The notes beneath the pieces were generated by a model. That model did no database searches. It worked only from the letters and a program-made list of their open reading frames with translations, and was not told the DNA's origin. This document shows, in pieces, positions 32,447-44,772 of a stretch of 64,000 bases of DNA. Numbering within the stretch: the stretch's first letter is position 1; every line of letters begins with the position of its first letter. The position numbers were made by a program, and so were the translations under genes. This DNA is from Hortaea werneckii (lineage: Eukaryota; Ascomycota; Dothideomycetes; Mycosphaerellales; Teratosphaeriaceae): contig JBAOKB010000024.1 in NCBI GenBank assembly GCA_037044905.1, positions 62,001-126,000 on the forward strand, written 5' to 3'.

Positions 32447-34760
32447 ATGCTTCGCAACCGCAGCTCTTCTCCAAGACCTGTCCACCTATCTCGCGGGCAT
32501 TCGAAGCAGCAGAAGGAATCTCACCGACACTCCAAATTCACCTTCAATCCTGATGCCCAGTGGTATTACCCTGGACAGAACAAGCTCGAATTGAGCATGC
32601 ACATGCCACCACGGCAATGCAGTAAGCATATCATAGACGTCCATTTTGATCACCTACTGACTAGACAAGGCAACCGATTCGAGGTCCTGGCAAGCCCTAT
32701 TACTCCTCCATCAACACCCCCAGAACCAAAACCGACGAGTAAGGAGTTCCACGTTCCTACTCGGTGTCGTAGATCCCGGAACAGTCGCGGCACAAAAGAA
32801 GCCAAACGCCGTCGCGATGCAAGAAGGAGCAGACGCAAGCTGGCCGCTCAAATCCTGGACGATCAGCTCTCTCACGAGATCGATCTGACCCTGAACAAGA
32901 TCAACGATCTGCTTCCGTTCTCTCCAGGCAAGGAAGAAAAGTCAAAGACCCCGGAGACGCCGGAGTCGCCCGTACGGACGCTCATACGACCTGCCAGACA
33001 TCGTCAGTTGCCGAGCCCGCCTCAGCTGCCGGTGTTGGACTTCCCAAGCTTCAACACCAACACAATCCCACAGCTCAGGACGCCGTCTCCAGATAGCTCC
33101 CCGTCGCCAGCAATACGTGACATACCGTCTCTGCCAAGCTGGTGCCCAGCTCTGCCGACCTTCACTCGCAACGGGGTCTGGTCTGAGGGTCTCCCGATCT
33201 TCTACGACCTATCCAGCCTACCGGAGCCAAAGTCAACCGCGAAAGTGGCTTCGAAGCCTGACTCTCATGACAATGTCAGAGGCAAAGAGTTGCAGCTGTG
33301 GCGTGGCAATCTCGACTTGAAGCCCAAGGTGTCACGGTTCTTCCCCAGGACGCCTTCGCCAGTGAAACCGACTGTCAAGCTCCCGCCGACGGCTTGCAAG
33401 CTCCATGTGTCGGAGAAGGCACTGCCGGACCCTTCTCCGAAACCTGGTCTAGAAGGGACGTCACTTGGATCAAGGAAGTTTCCTCTGGAAAAGATCGTTC
33501 AGACCTTTAAGGATCCCATTCTGCCGAAGTCATTGTTGGAACGAAGCTGTTTGAACCTGGTAGGTCTAGTTCTCAGTCACTCTTCTTGTCGTGGCCAACT
33601 CGCTGACCGAGATGCAGGGTGCTGATAACCAGCCATCGAGGAAGCCTACGCCATTGCCGGAATCTTCTGCTGCTAATCTTTGGCGGATTCTTGAAAGCTC
33701 TCGTGGCCATAATGGAGACAGTGTGGATCCATATGGTGCCACCTTCACGCCGCAACCTGACAATCATGCAGAGATTGCCAACTGGCACACTGTCATTGAC
33801 GAACTCAAGGAGAAACAGGCCGGCCGGAGGATTCAAGAGCCCGGCACGTCTCATGAAGTCAATCACACTCTGGATTGTGAGCCCTATGACCAGACCTATT
33901 TCGATGCATGGCAAGCTACCCTCGACTTCGCCAGACAAGACGTCGTCTCGGCTGCCGAGCTCGATGGCAAGGAGATCCCATACGTGCATCCCAACAGCTT
34001 GGTCGGAGTCGCCAATGACCTTGCCATGTCGCCATACATGGACGAGCACCCAGCGAGCAAAGAGACAGAAATCCACTACACACCTCTACCAAGTCCACCC
34101 ACCGGACTGAACGAACTCCTCATTAACCATGAAATTGTCCCACCATCCCCTCCCTCCAAACATAACCCCACAGCCACCGAAAGCGACAACTACCCCACCC
34201 CTTCCTCATGCAGCCACACAACGCTAATCCTAGCCGACATCCTCCCCATCGACTGCGTCACGGACGAAGACGCTGACGACGGCGGAGCCAAAACCCTCAC
34301 CGACTCCGACGCCCACTACCAAAGCGAACAACACCTCTTCGCCGCCGACGACAATCTCCCCGCCCTCCCGCCCAGCCCGCCGACGGAACAGAGCCTCGTC
34401 GACATCGCGGCGTTCCTGAAAATGGGCCATGCCCCGCAATGCTGGTGCGCGGAATGCGATGACCCTGTCCCTGAGGAGGTCCTGCCCGACAACCCCGTCG
34501 GTGTCGGGGACAAGCTTGCGGAGTCCGTTGGTAATGAGGAGGAGGATGATTGGGTCGTTTATGCGCCTGAGCGATCCCGGCGCGGTTCGGGTTCGAGTTT
34601 GTCGGGTACGGCGGGGGATGTGGGTAGGTGTAGTGGTTCGTCTGAGTGGGACGATTTCTTGCCGCCGTCGCCGGCTTCGCCTGTTTCTTCGGGGAGGGAA
34701 GGTGGTAGACTGGATTCCGGAGGCAGTTGGGAGTTTGATGAGTGGGAGCTGGAGTTCTGA
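32447..34760 (+). CDS. Hypothetical protein, two exons
   Basis: Exons 32447-33559 and 33618-34760 (58-nt intron, GTAGGT...GCAG, phase 0) give about 751 residues. The N-terminal part is basic and contains KFTFNPDAQWYYPGQNKLEL and a lysine/arginine segment (KEAKRRRDARRSRRKLAAQIL) followed by a short helix. The middle is proline-rich with many SP/TP sites. The C-terminal part is acidic and includes NLWRILESSRGHNGDSVDPYGATF, a HAPQCWCAECD cysteine cluster and a WVVYAP motif. No known domain was recognised. A nuclear or regulatory role is only suggested by composition. Joining the two frames at the intron is well supported, since exon 1 reading continues only 22 codons past the donor. Confidence 0.72.
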
Positions 34761-37700
34761 GCGGGGCGGGATGACATAGAACGGTGGTATTTCTGCTTTT
34801 GGTAGGGTTTGGGGGGGGTGTGTGTACTGGTAAGACTAGGGGATTGAGACCTATGGTGCTTGTAATGGAGATTTGATGGGCTGTGTCGTGCTCGGTTTCG
34901 GCGTTCCCGAGATACCTGGCAATTGCAAAGCCTCCGTCTGTATTACTATCTGTAGGAAGCGACCTTGTTCTCCCTTACTTGCCGGTTCCGTGGAAGCTCT
35001 AGTCGTCTTTCTCTCGTCATACGTCTTGCTGCTGCAGTATATACCTACTATGTATCTCTTTCCATGCCATCAGTGAGCCGTCCGTAGCATATGTACTTAG
35101 ATTAGGTGTATTAAATACTCCTGGGAAAGAGTCACGAGAAGAGTCAGGTCAAGATTCTGCTGACCTGTAGCCTCCGACGCATTCAAATCGTGCAAAGTAA
35201 ATTTCGGAGCGAAGGTAATGCTTGATTGGTGCAGGACCGTGCCAACAATATATTGATAATAGGCCCGGTCATTGTCCGTCGTAAATTGACAAGTAAAATG
35301 ACCCGCACGGTCTAGCTACAATCACCTCTACGTTCCGTTGCTTTGATGAATGACCTCGTTGTTGCCACACCAAGTGAGCAGTACGAAACGATACAGATCA
35401 ATGAATCACGACCAGGGCGTCTTTCGCCACCATTGTCGACGATTCAGGAAGGAACATAACCCTAGCCAACCCTAAGCTGTGGGAAATATCACTATTGTGT
35501 TTTGTAAGCCGTAATCACAAACGACGACAACTATCGGATGCACATTTTCTCAAGTACCCAGCTAAGAGTGGCCAAAGAAACCCAACCGTTCTCTCGCCTT
35601 CGTGGGCGTAACGTCCTTGATTTTATCCACAACACCTCGACGGTACTACGAGGACGCAAGGACGTATACAACACTTTTTAGATGAATTGCTCAGAGACGG
35701 ATATCTCTGGGACTGCTAGCTATCAGCTTCAGACCCAGGTTAACGGTCGGACAATTCTAGCCGTCTTGATGATCTGTATCAAACTGAACGGCAATAACAG
35801 AGATCTAAGACAGTACAAGCTGTTGAGCATAACGTAATCAAAGCCTCCACTCCTTTGGAAAGCTAAGGACTAGCGACCAACACACGAATCAGTAAGTCAA
35901 CGCACTTTCAATGAGCCACGCACGTTGGCAATGACCCCAAGAGATAGGCACTAGGATGCTATAATCTTTGTATCGTCGAGATCTTGGATAATAGGGGTGT
36001 CGTCCTAGACCTTGATTTTGAGCAACGATGGTGGGTTAGCTAACAAGCCAGAGAATGCACTTGATACCTTTGGAGGATGCCCTGACGCTAATAGGGCAAA
36101 TGACGAAGTCGAAGTGCGGCCGTATTACCAGGACTTACGAAGACTAACGTTAAGAACTTTGCCTTAGCCTTGAAAGCATTACCGCCTGCAGATGCCGTTG
36201 TAAAGCATGCCCTAGATACATGCTTTCAGGTCAAGCGAAGATAGTGACTGGCTTGAATTTAAAGAGATGCCGACTAGGAGTTCCCAAATATCCCGATAAT
36301 AAAGAAAGTACCTCTCTTGGGAATAGGGATACATCGGGGCCTCATGATGCAACACCATTTTCAAAGGGACAAGCAGCGAACACCAAGCAGGTAGTCTTCG
36401 GCAAAGACGGCGTCCTCGCCGCCTGCATGTAAGCAACAGAGCCAATAGCAAAGCCGCGGCGGGTGATAAGTCGCTTGAGTGTCGATGCATGTAGATGGGG
36501 TTGCGTGATCATTGCATTCTTCCTCCGCTCCTCTTGAACTATAAGCAGTCGTTGGCAGCACGTTCTTGTGGGAGTGTAGTCTTATCCGTAGCATTGACCA
36601 AAGTAAAAACTGATGCTAAACCTCGAACGGGATCACAAACTTGAAGCCATCTAGTTTGCTGCTTCACAGAATGGATTAAGTTGATCGAATCGTCTTGACG
36701 AGGATCCTTTTTATCTCGATTTTCTTGTTTTTCTTTTTATGTTAGCTAGAGATGAGTGTAAGAGGAAGTGTTCAAAGAATGTTCCGTAGGTCTGCGGCAT
36801 TGGGCGATCGGGTGGTCGGCTGCTGCGCCGTTCGAGATTGGTAATTTACAGGATTCAAGATAGCAATATAAGAAGGTAAGTGTCCGTTCCTTCGTGTCCA
36901 TGGAGGTTTATTGCAAAGCATGCTAGGAGGCCATTGACTTCTTCTCTCGCTCGCCTGGGACGTAGAGTAGACTATGTCTCGGCTGTCGAAGAACAGGCGT
37001 CGTGTACATTGGACAACTACTTTCCGTTCAAATATTTGTAGGAGGCCGATTGGGCTCCTAGGGCATGGATAAAGATCTGTTACTCTTTTGCACCCGTTAA
37101 TGTAATATCTGATTGGTTTTCCCTTTGGGAGAGAAAAGGCAGTGTTCAACAGGACAAGTAAGAAATGGGGGTATCGAACGATCCCTAAGTACCGGGTCTG
37201 CATTGCAGTCTTAGGATGGTTGTACGTCGCACCGACAAACTCGTAGGATGGAATCAGGAGTATCAATTATCTTTTTGTATTCAAGAGTGTGCAGTGTGTA
37301 GTTGCAAGAAGCTTGGCGCAGGTGCAGATAGTAGGAGGCAGGTGCAACCCGCCGGGACAGAGCAAATCCCGACCTCACTTCATCTCCGTACCAATCTGCA
37401 ATGAGTTCTGCAATCAATATATAGATGTAGATCATTTGAATCGATCCGTCTTAATCGTAGTAGGCATATGATAACCAATAAAAACTGCATCAGACGTTTC
37501 CAAGTGTTGCTGCAACCTTCTGCCGGCGTTCCGTCTCATTTATCTCTGAAGCCCCAATGTCGCATTCGGATCCTCTCAACGATGGCATATCATTCCTTTG
37601 TGTCTGTGTGGCATTTGATTCATCTTTTGCGCTTCCTCGGAAATTCCCTAATTTAATAGAATTATGCGATGTCGATTTTGGATCCAATCCGTTCAGTATG

Positions 37701-38050
37701 ACCCAACTTAGACCTAACATGGCATTGATAACAATCAGTCTGTTTACAAGGTAATGCCCACTTCTGATAGCAGTTTCTAGCAGGCAAGGATCGATTCAGA
37801 TCGAATCTGGCGCTCCAAACCAACTGAAATACCCAGACGACATTTTACGATTTTTTGATGGAAAAAAATTCCAAAAAATTGCTGGTTCATGATTTGAAGG
37901 CCCAGGGGTAGGACAGATGCTCAAAAAGGGTCGGAGAATGCTCGGAATATTGTTCTGGATTTTATAGTCAAATTTTGAAGCCGAAATCTCCACAGCGGCC
38001 CAGAAATCCGCACAAAACTCGATCTCCTCGCTCCACAACGGCAGCACAAC
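34761..38050. other. 3.3-kb gene-poor region
   Basis: No recognisable protein gene. Frames of 60-165 codons occur on both strands, but with no domains, no introns joining them and no consistent composition. A TACTATGTA site lies at 35046-35054. Parts look like decayed sequence, but I could not identify a transposon family or terminal repeats. T-rich sequence leads into the tRNA gene. Confidence 0.5.
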
Positions 38051-38131
38051 GGGCGCTTGGTCTAGGGGTATGATTTTCGCTTCGCATAGCGCGCCTGTGA
38101 AAGGTCGTGGGTTCAATTCCCACAGCGTCCA
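38051..38131 (+). tRNA. tRNA-Ala (anticodon CGC) with a 9-nt intron
   Basis: The cloverleaf folds by eye. The acceptor is gggcgct/agcgtcc with a G3:U70 wobble pair and A73, the classical alanine identity elements. The D-arm is GTC TAGGGGTAT GAT. The anticodon stem is TTCGC/GTGAA around the loop TTCGCA plus T, with a 9-nt intron (TAGCGCGCC) after position 37. The T-arm is gtggg TTCAATT cccac. Length is 81 including the discriminator, exactly 72 plus 9. The mature anticodon reads CGC (alanine GCG codons). The D-arm body resembles fungal tRNA-Pro, but the G3:U70 pair and anticodon agree on alanine. Confidence 0.88.
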
Positions 38132-39029
38132 GTGTAGAGAGAATTTTTTTGTGATTTTTTTGTGATTTTTTGTGATTTTTTTGGCCAAAAACAATTTTTG
38201 GGAGGCGGGAAGCTGTTGGAACCGAATCCTTCTACAACCGCTGGACATGTCCTCTTGCAAAGAACGCTTCTGAATTTTCCTGGACAGTCAGAAGCATTTT
38301 AAACAATTTTTTATAATTTTTGGAGATTTTTTACGGGGTGCTTTTCTGGTGTGGCATAATATAGGGTTGCGTGGCACGAGGCCGCCAAGAGTGATATCTC
38401 TCGGAAGCCCTTCTCACACCCTTCCACGGAGGTCACTTCTCGTATTTTTAAGCCATAAGGATCAATCAAAAATGATTTTTTGGGGAATTTACAGAATTTT
38501 AAAGCCAAATGGGCGTTATTTTTAACCATGGTGTAGAAAAAATCCGCAACAAAGGAACGACTCAATCCCCATCTCGGAAACCCATCTCTCCGACGCCGAA
38601 GAGCGAGATAAGGTACGCCTTAGCCCAGTTCTGCCAGAGTCTAGAGTCGAAGGCGTCATCGCGCCCGCCAAGTGAGCCATAGATTTTCTAGTGGACTTTT
38701 TGCGACAATCGCGACGAGGTTGGTCAGCGTTCAACGCTCGATTAGCATGAGCGGTCGCATTATTATTGCGGTTTAGGTCTTGGGGAAACGGTAGGTCAAC
38801 TTACATTCTTCTACACAGTCTACTACATCCTTCCCTTTCACACGGGATCACTTCCACTCTCATCACACCTACACTCCACGTCCACTTCTTCCGAGCAACC
38901 GACAACCGGCCACACACGGCCGTACCGACGGAGATATTACTGACTCCGAAAACGGTGACACTATCTGCTTCGAAGATTTCGTATTAGAAGCTCTGCTCGG
39001 CGAGACATTGTCTTCCCAATCGCACAACA
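38132..39029. other. tRNA downstream flank and ARA2 promoter
   Basis: Directly after the tRNA are T runs (pol III terminator) within tandem GTGATTTTTT-type repeats (about 38145-38180). The rest is AT-rich, then the ARA2 upstream region. No gene was recognised. Confidence 0.6.
38145..38180. terminator. Pol III terminator within GTGATTTTTT tandem repeats
   Basis: The first run of seven or more T occurs about 12 bases after the tRNA 3' end, sufficient for RNA polymerase III termination. It is followed by repeated GTGATTTTTT units. Confidence 0.6.
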
Positions 39030-40319
39030 ATGGCTGCCGCGTACACGAAAGGGCGCCTCTCTGACGTCCTCCCCCCTCTCATTTTTGGAACGGCAACGTT
39101 CAACTACCAATACAACAAAGACCCTTTCGAACTAGACACTACCGGCTTGGTGCAACGCGCGCTTGAGTACGGTATCCGCGCATTCGATACGTCGCCCTAC
39201 TATGGACCCTCGGAGGAGATCCTAGGTGAAGCGCTGGACACGGACTTTGTCCGGACTAATGTACCACGCAAGGACTTCCACTTGATCACCAAAGTAGGTC
39301 GAATCTCTTCCGACGAGTTTGACTACTCAAAGGAATGGGTGAGACAAAGCGTGCAGCGCAGCTTGCAGCGACTCAAGACTTCATACTTGGATCTAGTCTA
39401 CTGTCATGATGTGGAGTTTGTGTCGGAGGAAGAGGTCATGGAGGCCATTCGGGAACTGAGACGCATAAGAGACGAGGAGGGCACAATCAAGCATATTGGC
39501 ATATCTGGCTATCCTCTGCCTGTACTTTGCTCGATCGCACATCGAGTTCTGCGAGAGACAGGCGAGCCGTTGGATGCCGTTATGTCCTATGCCAACTTCA
39601 CGTTGCAAAATAGCTTGCTGGCAACGTCTGGGATCAAAGAGTTGAAAGCAGCAGGTGTGGACGTGGTACTGAATGCATCACCACTGGGAATGGGTCTTCT
39701 TCGACGTGAGGGTGTGCCTATCGGTAGCATGGGCAACTGGCATCCTTCTAGTGACGGTCTACGAAACGCCGTGAAGCGTGCAAGCGACTTCTGCGATAGG
39801 CACGATGAGAAGTTGGAGGTGGTTGCCATCAGGTATGCGCTCGAGCAGTGGTTAAGCATCGGTTCAACCGTGGGCTCTCGCGGTGACCCAGCATCGGGTG
39901 TTGCGTGGCAGCGAGAGTCGAACGAGCAAGTCGGTGGATCGAGACTTGGTGTTAGCGTAATGGGTGTGAGTAAGGCGAGCGAGCTGGAGAAGACGATGCA
40001 GGTTTGGAGGAGTATACTCGATGGATTGGAAGACGGACAAGAGACCGCGATCAGGGCTGGGAGATGGAAACGGGATCACGAATGGAGCTTGAACCGACGG
40101 AAGGCCATTGAGATCCTTGCTGACGGTATCAACGAGCATCTCGACGAATACATCGACTACACCTGGGACAGCCCTGGTCCTGGCTTCGTGAATACGCGAG
40201 GCAGGAAGGAGGATGTGAAGGAGCTCACGCCAGCACAGGAGCCATGGTTGACACCTGCGGCAAGTCCACAGGCTGATGAGCTGCCATCGCCGGAAGAGGC
40301 TGCATTGCCTCTCCGTTGA
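39030..40319 (+). CDS. ARA2: NAD-dependent D-arabinose 1-dehydrogenase (aldo-keto reductase)
   Basis: A single exon of 429 residues; ATG at 39030. The AKR barrel begins LSDVLPPLIFGTATFNYQY. The catalytic tetrad is readable as Asp53 and Tyr58 (FDTSPYYGPSE), Lys88 (LITKVG) and His126 (VYCHDVE). KHIGISGYPLPVL and VMSYANFTLQN match the L-galactose/D-arabinose dehydrogenase subgroup. In yeast Ara2 converts D-arabinose to D-arabinono-1,4-lactone, a step toward D-erythroascorbate, in the cytosol. The protein is about 90 residues longer than yeast Ara2 (335), the extra part being a C-terminal tail rich in Pro/Glu/Ala. L-galactose dehydrogenase-like activity is the alternative. Confidence 0.88.
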   Translation: MAAAYTKGRLSDVLPPLIFGTATFNYQYNKDPFELDTTGLVQRALEYGIRAFDTSPYYGPSEEILGEALDTDFVRTNVPRKDFHLITKVGRISSDEFDYSKEWVRQSVQRSLQRLKTSYLDLVYCHDVEFVSEEEVMEAIRELRRIRDEEGTIKHIGISGYPLPVLCSIAHRVLRETGEPLDAVMSYANFTLQNSLLATSGIKELKAAGVDVVLNASPLGMGLLRREGVPIGSMGNWHPSSDGLRNAVKRASDFCDRHDEKLEVVAIRYALEQWLSIGSTVGSRGDPASGVAWQRESNEQVGGSRLGVSVMGVSKASELEKTMQVWRSILDGLEDGQETAIRAGRWKRDHEWSLNRRKAIEILADGINEHLDEYIDYTWDSPGPGFVNTRGRKEDVKELTPAQEPWLTPAASPQADELPSPEEAALPLR

Positions 40320-41230
40320 ATGAGATGAGCAGGGCGTTCGGGCATTTGGTTAGTGATTCATGATACCTTAGCGCTGCTGGGGGTGGTGTGAGCTTCTCTT
40401 CGGCGTGGAAAAGTTGAAGCGGCCCAACTCTTACAATTAGATTTTTCGTCTATACTACGTTATTTGAGCAAGGATGTGCTTACGCCCTTGCTCACCAAAC
40501 TGGCTTCCTATTCCACCAAAATTGATCTTTGTTGCCATCCTCCATTGTTCGCCGACTGCATGCTCGGGCAGCAACCGTGTTTATCACTGGGCCGTCTCAT
40601 GATGTACCTTGGCCCGTGCTAGATCCCGACCGGCAACGTCATGCATCGGACGGCTCAAGACGGTTGGAACGGTCATGTCGAACCTGCTTTTGCTCGCTCC
40701 GACGAAGCCGAGCTTAGGTGTTACGGGTACCCAAAAGCTTGTCGTGCCCAACAGGCTGTGTTCTGGATGGCTGATGACTGCGGATTACGCTGCACATGTA
40801 ATGCGGACGACGCGCGGAAGAAAATCCTCCGTCAGCAGAGTCTGCTGCGAGTCGTGACATCGTGCCGCCGCTGCTGTATCACGAGTGCGATGTGCGCCGC
40901 AGATTGATCCGACCAGCGGCCTTTGACTGACCCTCCCAATCTGCTGCCTTACGCCCCGGCCAGCAGCTAGAAGCGCGGGCGCTGGGGTGCGAGAGTACCC
41001 CTCCAATCACCGCCGAGCCGCAACGCCGCGGTCTGGATAGCTTCACCTGGACTTCATCAACATCCAGGTTTCCATCTCACTACTGACCAACCAAACTAGC
41101 GATACTCCGGGAACCGCTCAGCCAACATCATGTCCATTTGCTCGCAGACACGCGAGTGAACGTACGGGCTTCGATACCAACAACCCAACTACTGCCACTG
41201 CCGCATGACCGATACCGGCTGCGCCGCACC
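40320..41230. other. Intergenic region between ARA2 and SIP5
   Basis: About 910 bp. Short overlapping open frames are present with no domain. An upstream frame continues into SIP5 from 41138 but lacks an ATG better than 41231. It likely holds the SIP5 promoter and 5' UTR. Confidence 0.5.
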
Positions 41231-43854
41231 ATGGGCAACAGCTCTTCCAAGGACGAGCGAAGGCCTTCCCGGCCCGAAGGTCTTCGCCAGGTGAGCTCAC
41301 GCACCGAGCCAGGACAGCCTTCGCCGGCGGAGGCTTCCCAAAATGCGCCGACCGATCGTCTGGCTGCGGCGGTATACGGGTCCAGAAACGGTAGTCGGAG
41401 AGGGAGCCGGGCTGACCTGTCCTTCCTGTCCCTCGGCCGGGATCGAGATCGCGAGGCGACTGTACCTGAACGACCTCGGGAGACCAAGCAGGAACGAGAA
41501 GCGAGGAGAGCGGAGCGGGACAGACAGGCGCGAGTCAAGGAGCGGGAGCGGAGCATGCGAGAAGAGGGCGTAGATGGAGGCTTTCTGGTGACTTTAGGTA
41601 CTTACACCGGCCCAGAGGACTTCAATAAAGCCATCGTGAGGCAGCTACAGATCGAGAGGAGACTGGCACCTTTCTGGAAAGGCCTCAATGACCACTCAGA
41701 GTCATGGACAGAAGCGCAGCTTGTGGCTGCGGTCCGCGGTTTACCCATACCTGCTGCAGATGAGATACCACCGGAGCTGGCTCAGACTGCATCCCGTAGC
41801 CCGTCGACTGCGCAAGGCGCCGATGCCAATGTCAACAGCTTGACAGTACCAATCACAGGGCGATCTCAATCCTACCAATCCGACAACTCCGCAAACCTTT
41901 CCGCCTCACATCCAGCCTTTTCTAACTCCAACTCCGGCCAGCAATCTGGTGCAGCGCTGTTCAGAGGGCGCGCCAAAACCCTGGCTTCACTAGCTACTGG
42001 CAACAAGAGCCCCTCACCCGACATGTCGCCCAAGGAAATACAGCTATCGAAAGACCCGTACATTAATGGCCTCCCCATCGAAGCCTACTTGTACAAGGAA
42101 GCGTCCGAGTGTCCTATATGCTTCCTTTATTACCCGCCTTACCTTAACCAGACACGATGCTGTGATCAGCCGATTTGCTCCGAATGTTTCGTCCAGATTA
42201 GAAGACCGGATCCTCACCCACCGGAGCATGAGCAGCCAGGAGAGCAGCGACCGCCTGAAGATGAAGCAGAGCAGCTCGTGTCAGAAGTCGCTGCGTGTCC
42301 TTTCTGCGTGACGCCAGAGTTCGGTGTCACCTATGAAGCGCCACCCTTCCGGAGAGGTTTGGGGTACGCTAACCAACAGCATCCGCTGAAGGACTTGAAC
42401 TCCGCAATGTCATCATCTTCCTCCTTACAATCAGGCGCTGGGAGGCGACGAGCACAATCTCTCTCTGCGACTTCGCCTCAAGTCATTACGACGGATAAGG
42501 TTCGACCGGACTGGGCAAAGAAGCTCGCAGATGCCCGAGCTCATGCGATGCGGCGATCCGCCGCTGCCACTGCACTTCACAATGCTGCATACATGATGAA
42601 CGATGGTCAGTCACGCGGTGGACTCAGCGCCTTCAGCAGACGGCGTAGAACGCTCTTCAGCGATAGTCCTGGTGCAAGTGGCAGTGGTACCCCACAACAG
42701 CAAGAAGGTGAGGAAATTCGAAAGAAGATTTACATGGAGTATGGTGCTGACAATCATCTACAGATGGTGGCAACGACGTGTTACCTGCTCGGTCAAGCTC
42801 TCGTCGCAACAGGGTCGACGATCTGGAGGATCTTATGATGATGGAAGCCATCCGGCTTTCACTCGCTGCAGAGGAGGACCGGAAGCGCAAAGACGAAAAG
42901 GAAGCTAGGAAAGAAGGAAAGAAGCGGGTCAAGGAAGAAAAGAAGCAAGCTAAGCGCGACGAAAAGCAAGCGAAGAAGAATGGCAGTGGCTCACTATACC
43001 GAGCTGGGACCAACGAGAGCGGCGCCAGCACTGTGGGCGGATCTGCCATGGCTCGCTCGACCAGCAATCTTGGTGCGCCAACGCCCATTCCAGAGGAGCA
43101 GATAGAAGGCAAAGGCAAGGCGCCTGCACAGGATTTTGCCGGCTTCAATCCGCTCAGTGACAAGACTTCTACTCTTAATAGAGATACCGGCAATGAGCAG
43201 CGTGACATTGCATCCAGCTCTCAATCACCGTCTGGGGGAGCTGCGCAGCCTAGGGACGACCCTCAGGGCCATCTTGAAGTCTCACGCGCCAACATTCAGC
43301 CTACGACCACTAACGCCATACCTGTCCCCAGCCAAAATGCGACACATCAGAGACATATTTCTAACGCTTCGTCTGTTGCATCATCCGTGGGAGACTCCAC
43401 CCCAGGGAGTGCTCGGCCTGATTCCCATGATGTTTCCTCTCGGGACGAAACACCACCTTCAGGCACGACACCCGCGCCTTCTGAGCCGATGTTCAACTTT
43501 CAGTCCTTAGCAGCAATGATTGGCAACGAAGACGAGAAACCGCACGCAAGCGAGCAAATCGAGGAGGCGGAGCCATCTTCGCGCGCGGAAGAAGAGCTGA
43601 AGGAGCCCAGTCCAACAGCATCGCCGAGAGTCGCCCCGGCATCGTTGACTGAAGGCAATAGAAGCCGAGGCGACAGCGGTGAGAGCAGTAGCAGCGCTCC
43701 CCCGCCCATTTACGTGGAGCATCCACCCACACCCGGCGCTGATGAAGAGATCACTCCAGCTCCCAGAGCAGAGATGGTGCATGATCCGGACAAGAAGGAA
43801 TATGGCGCCGTGAATGTGTTGGAACATGGCGGCGTGCGTGAGTCCACCCATTGA
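41231..43854 (+). CDS. SIP5: Sip5-like protein with RING-like zinc motif
   Basis: Two exons (41231-42707, 42764-43854; 56-nt intron GTGAGG...CTACAG, phase 1) give about 855 residues. I choose the ATG at 41231 because it yields MGNSSSKDE, a consensus N-myristoylation start; the frame is open upstream. A charged region (RDRDREATVPERPRETKQERE) precedes LGTYTGPEDFNKAIVRQLQIERRLAPFWKGL. The zinc-binding part is ECPICFLYYPPYLNQTRCCDQPICSECF plus a distant ACPFC pair, typical of Sip5. After the intron come helical DDLEDLMMMEAIRLSLAAEEDRKRK and a disordered tail. Yeast Sip5 links Snf1 kinase with the Reg1/Glc7 phosphatase; transfer of that role to filamentous fungi is inference. Confidence 0.85.
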
Positions 43855-44772
43855 TCGGCCTTGCCGAGTGCGAGTGCGAGTACAAGTATAGGTGATATTG
43901 CGTGAAAGAAAAGCAATGCAAAGTTAACCATAGGCGTTTATCGTGTCCTTCTATTTTTGTCGTATCGGCGTGCGCCTGTTGCATTTGCGGTGGCGTTCTT
44001 GGGAGGGGTCTTTACTAGGTACAATACTGGACTGGGAGATATGAGGGTCAAAGGCGCTACTACAATAACAACTTGACACACATTACATCTGTTTCCGACC
44101 TTTCGTATTGGTAGGCATGGACTTGTCTTATGGGACACGACTGCGAGAGCCTGTCTCTATCGCTTTCCCATTTAGCAATGTATATAGCGGGTCATGTTGC
44201 CAAAGCCTTATGAGCGCCGCGAGTTGAGGATCAAGTTCTCCTTTTGCGGGTCTAGTATTACCAGAGTGCTCGTATTTGGAGAGGAGTTGTCCTATTTTAA
44301 TCTCAGTCGACCGTCTTGAGAACAGTGTAGGCAGTCTTATAAGCATGTAGCCTTGTGTACCAGAGTGGGAGAGTGAAAATGCATCACTTCCCTCAAAGTC
44401 TTACTCGCCCTTTCACTTGCCTCGGAGCTCCAAGTCCGTTCTTGTGCACTATGTATATGCACCTGGGACTACCTGATCCAAATGCGATGCTAACTCTAGT
44501 CTGGCCATCGTGATCCTTTGCCGTTACTACAGGCCGATGCAAGTCGCGAAGAATAAGCGTAGGAAGACTTGCTGCACAGCCACGGCCCACGAGTCCGCGA
44601 GAAAGCAATGGTAGGGAAGAAAGGATCACTTATGCGATCCTACGCCAAAGTACACATCCGAGTTAAATTCTCTCCGAATTATTACGCTATGTACGGCTGC
44701 GTCGTCTGATGCGTGTCGATCACCCCGTGTAGAAAGTAAACCGGTTTCTCCTCCACAGCAAATGGGCACACT
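43855..44772. other. Convergent intergenic region between SIP5 and BPL1
   Basis: About 920 bp between two genes with facing 3' ends. No domain-bearing frame, RNA gene or repeat was seen. CACTATGTA near 44448 differs by one base from the recurrent TACTATGTA motif. Confidence 0.5.
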
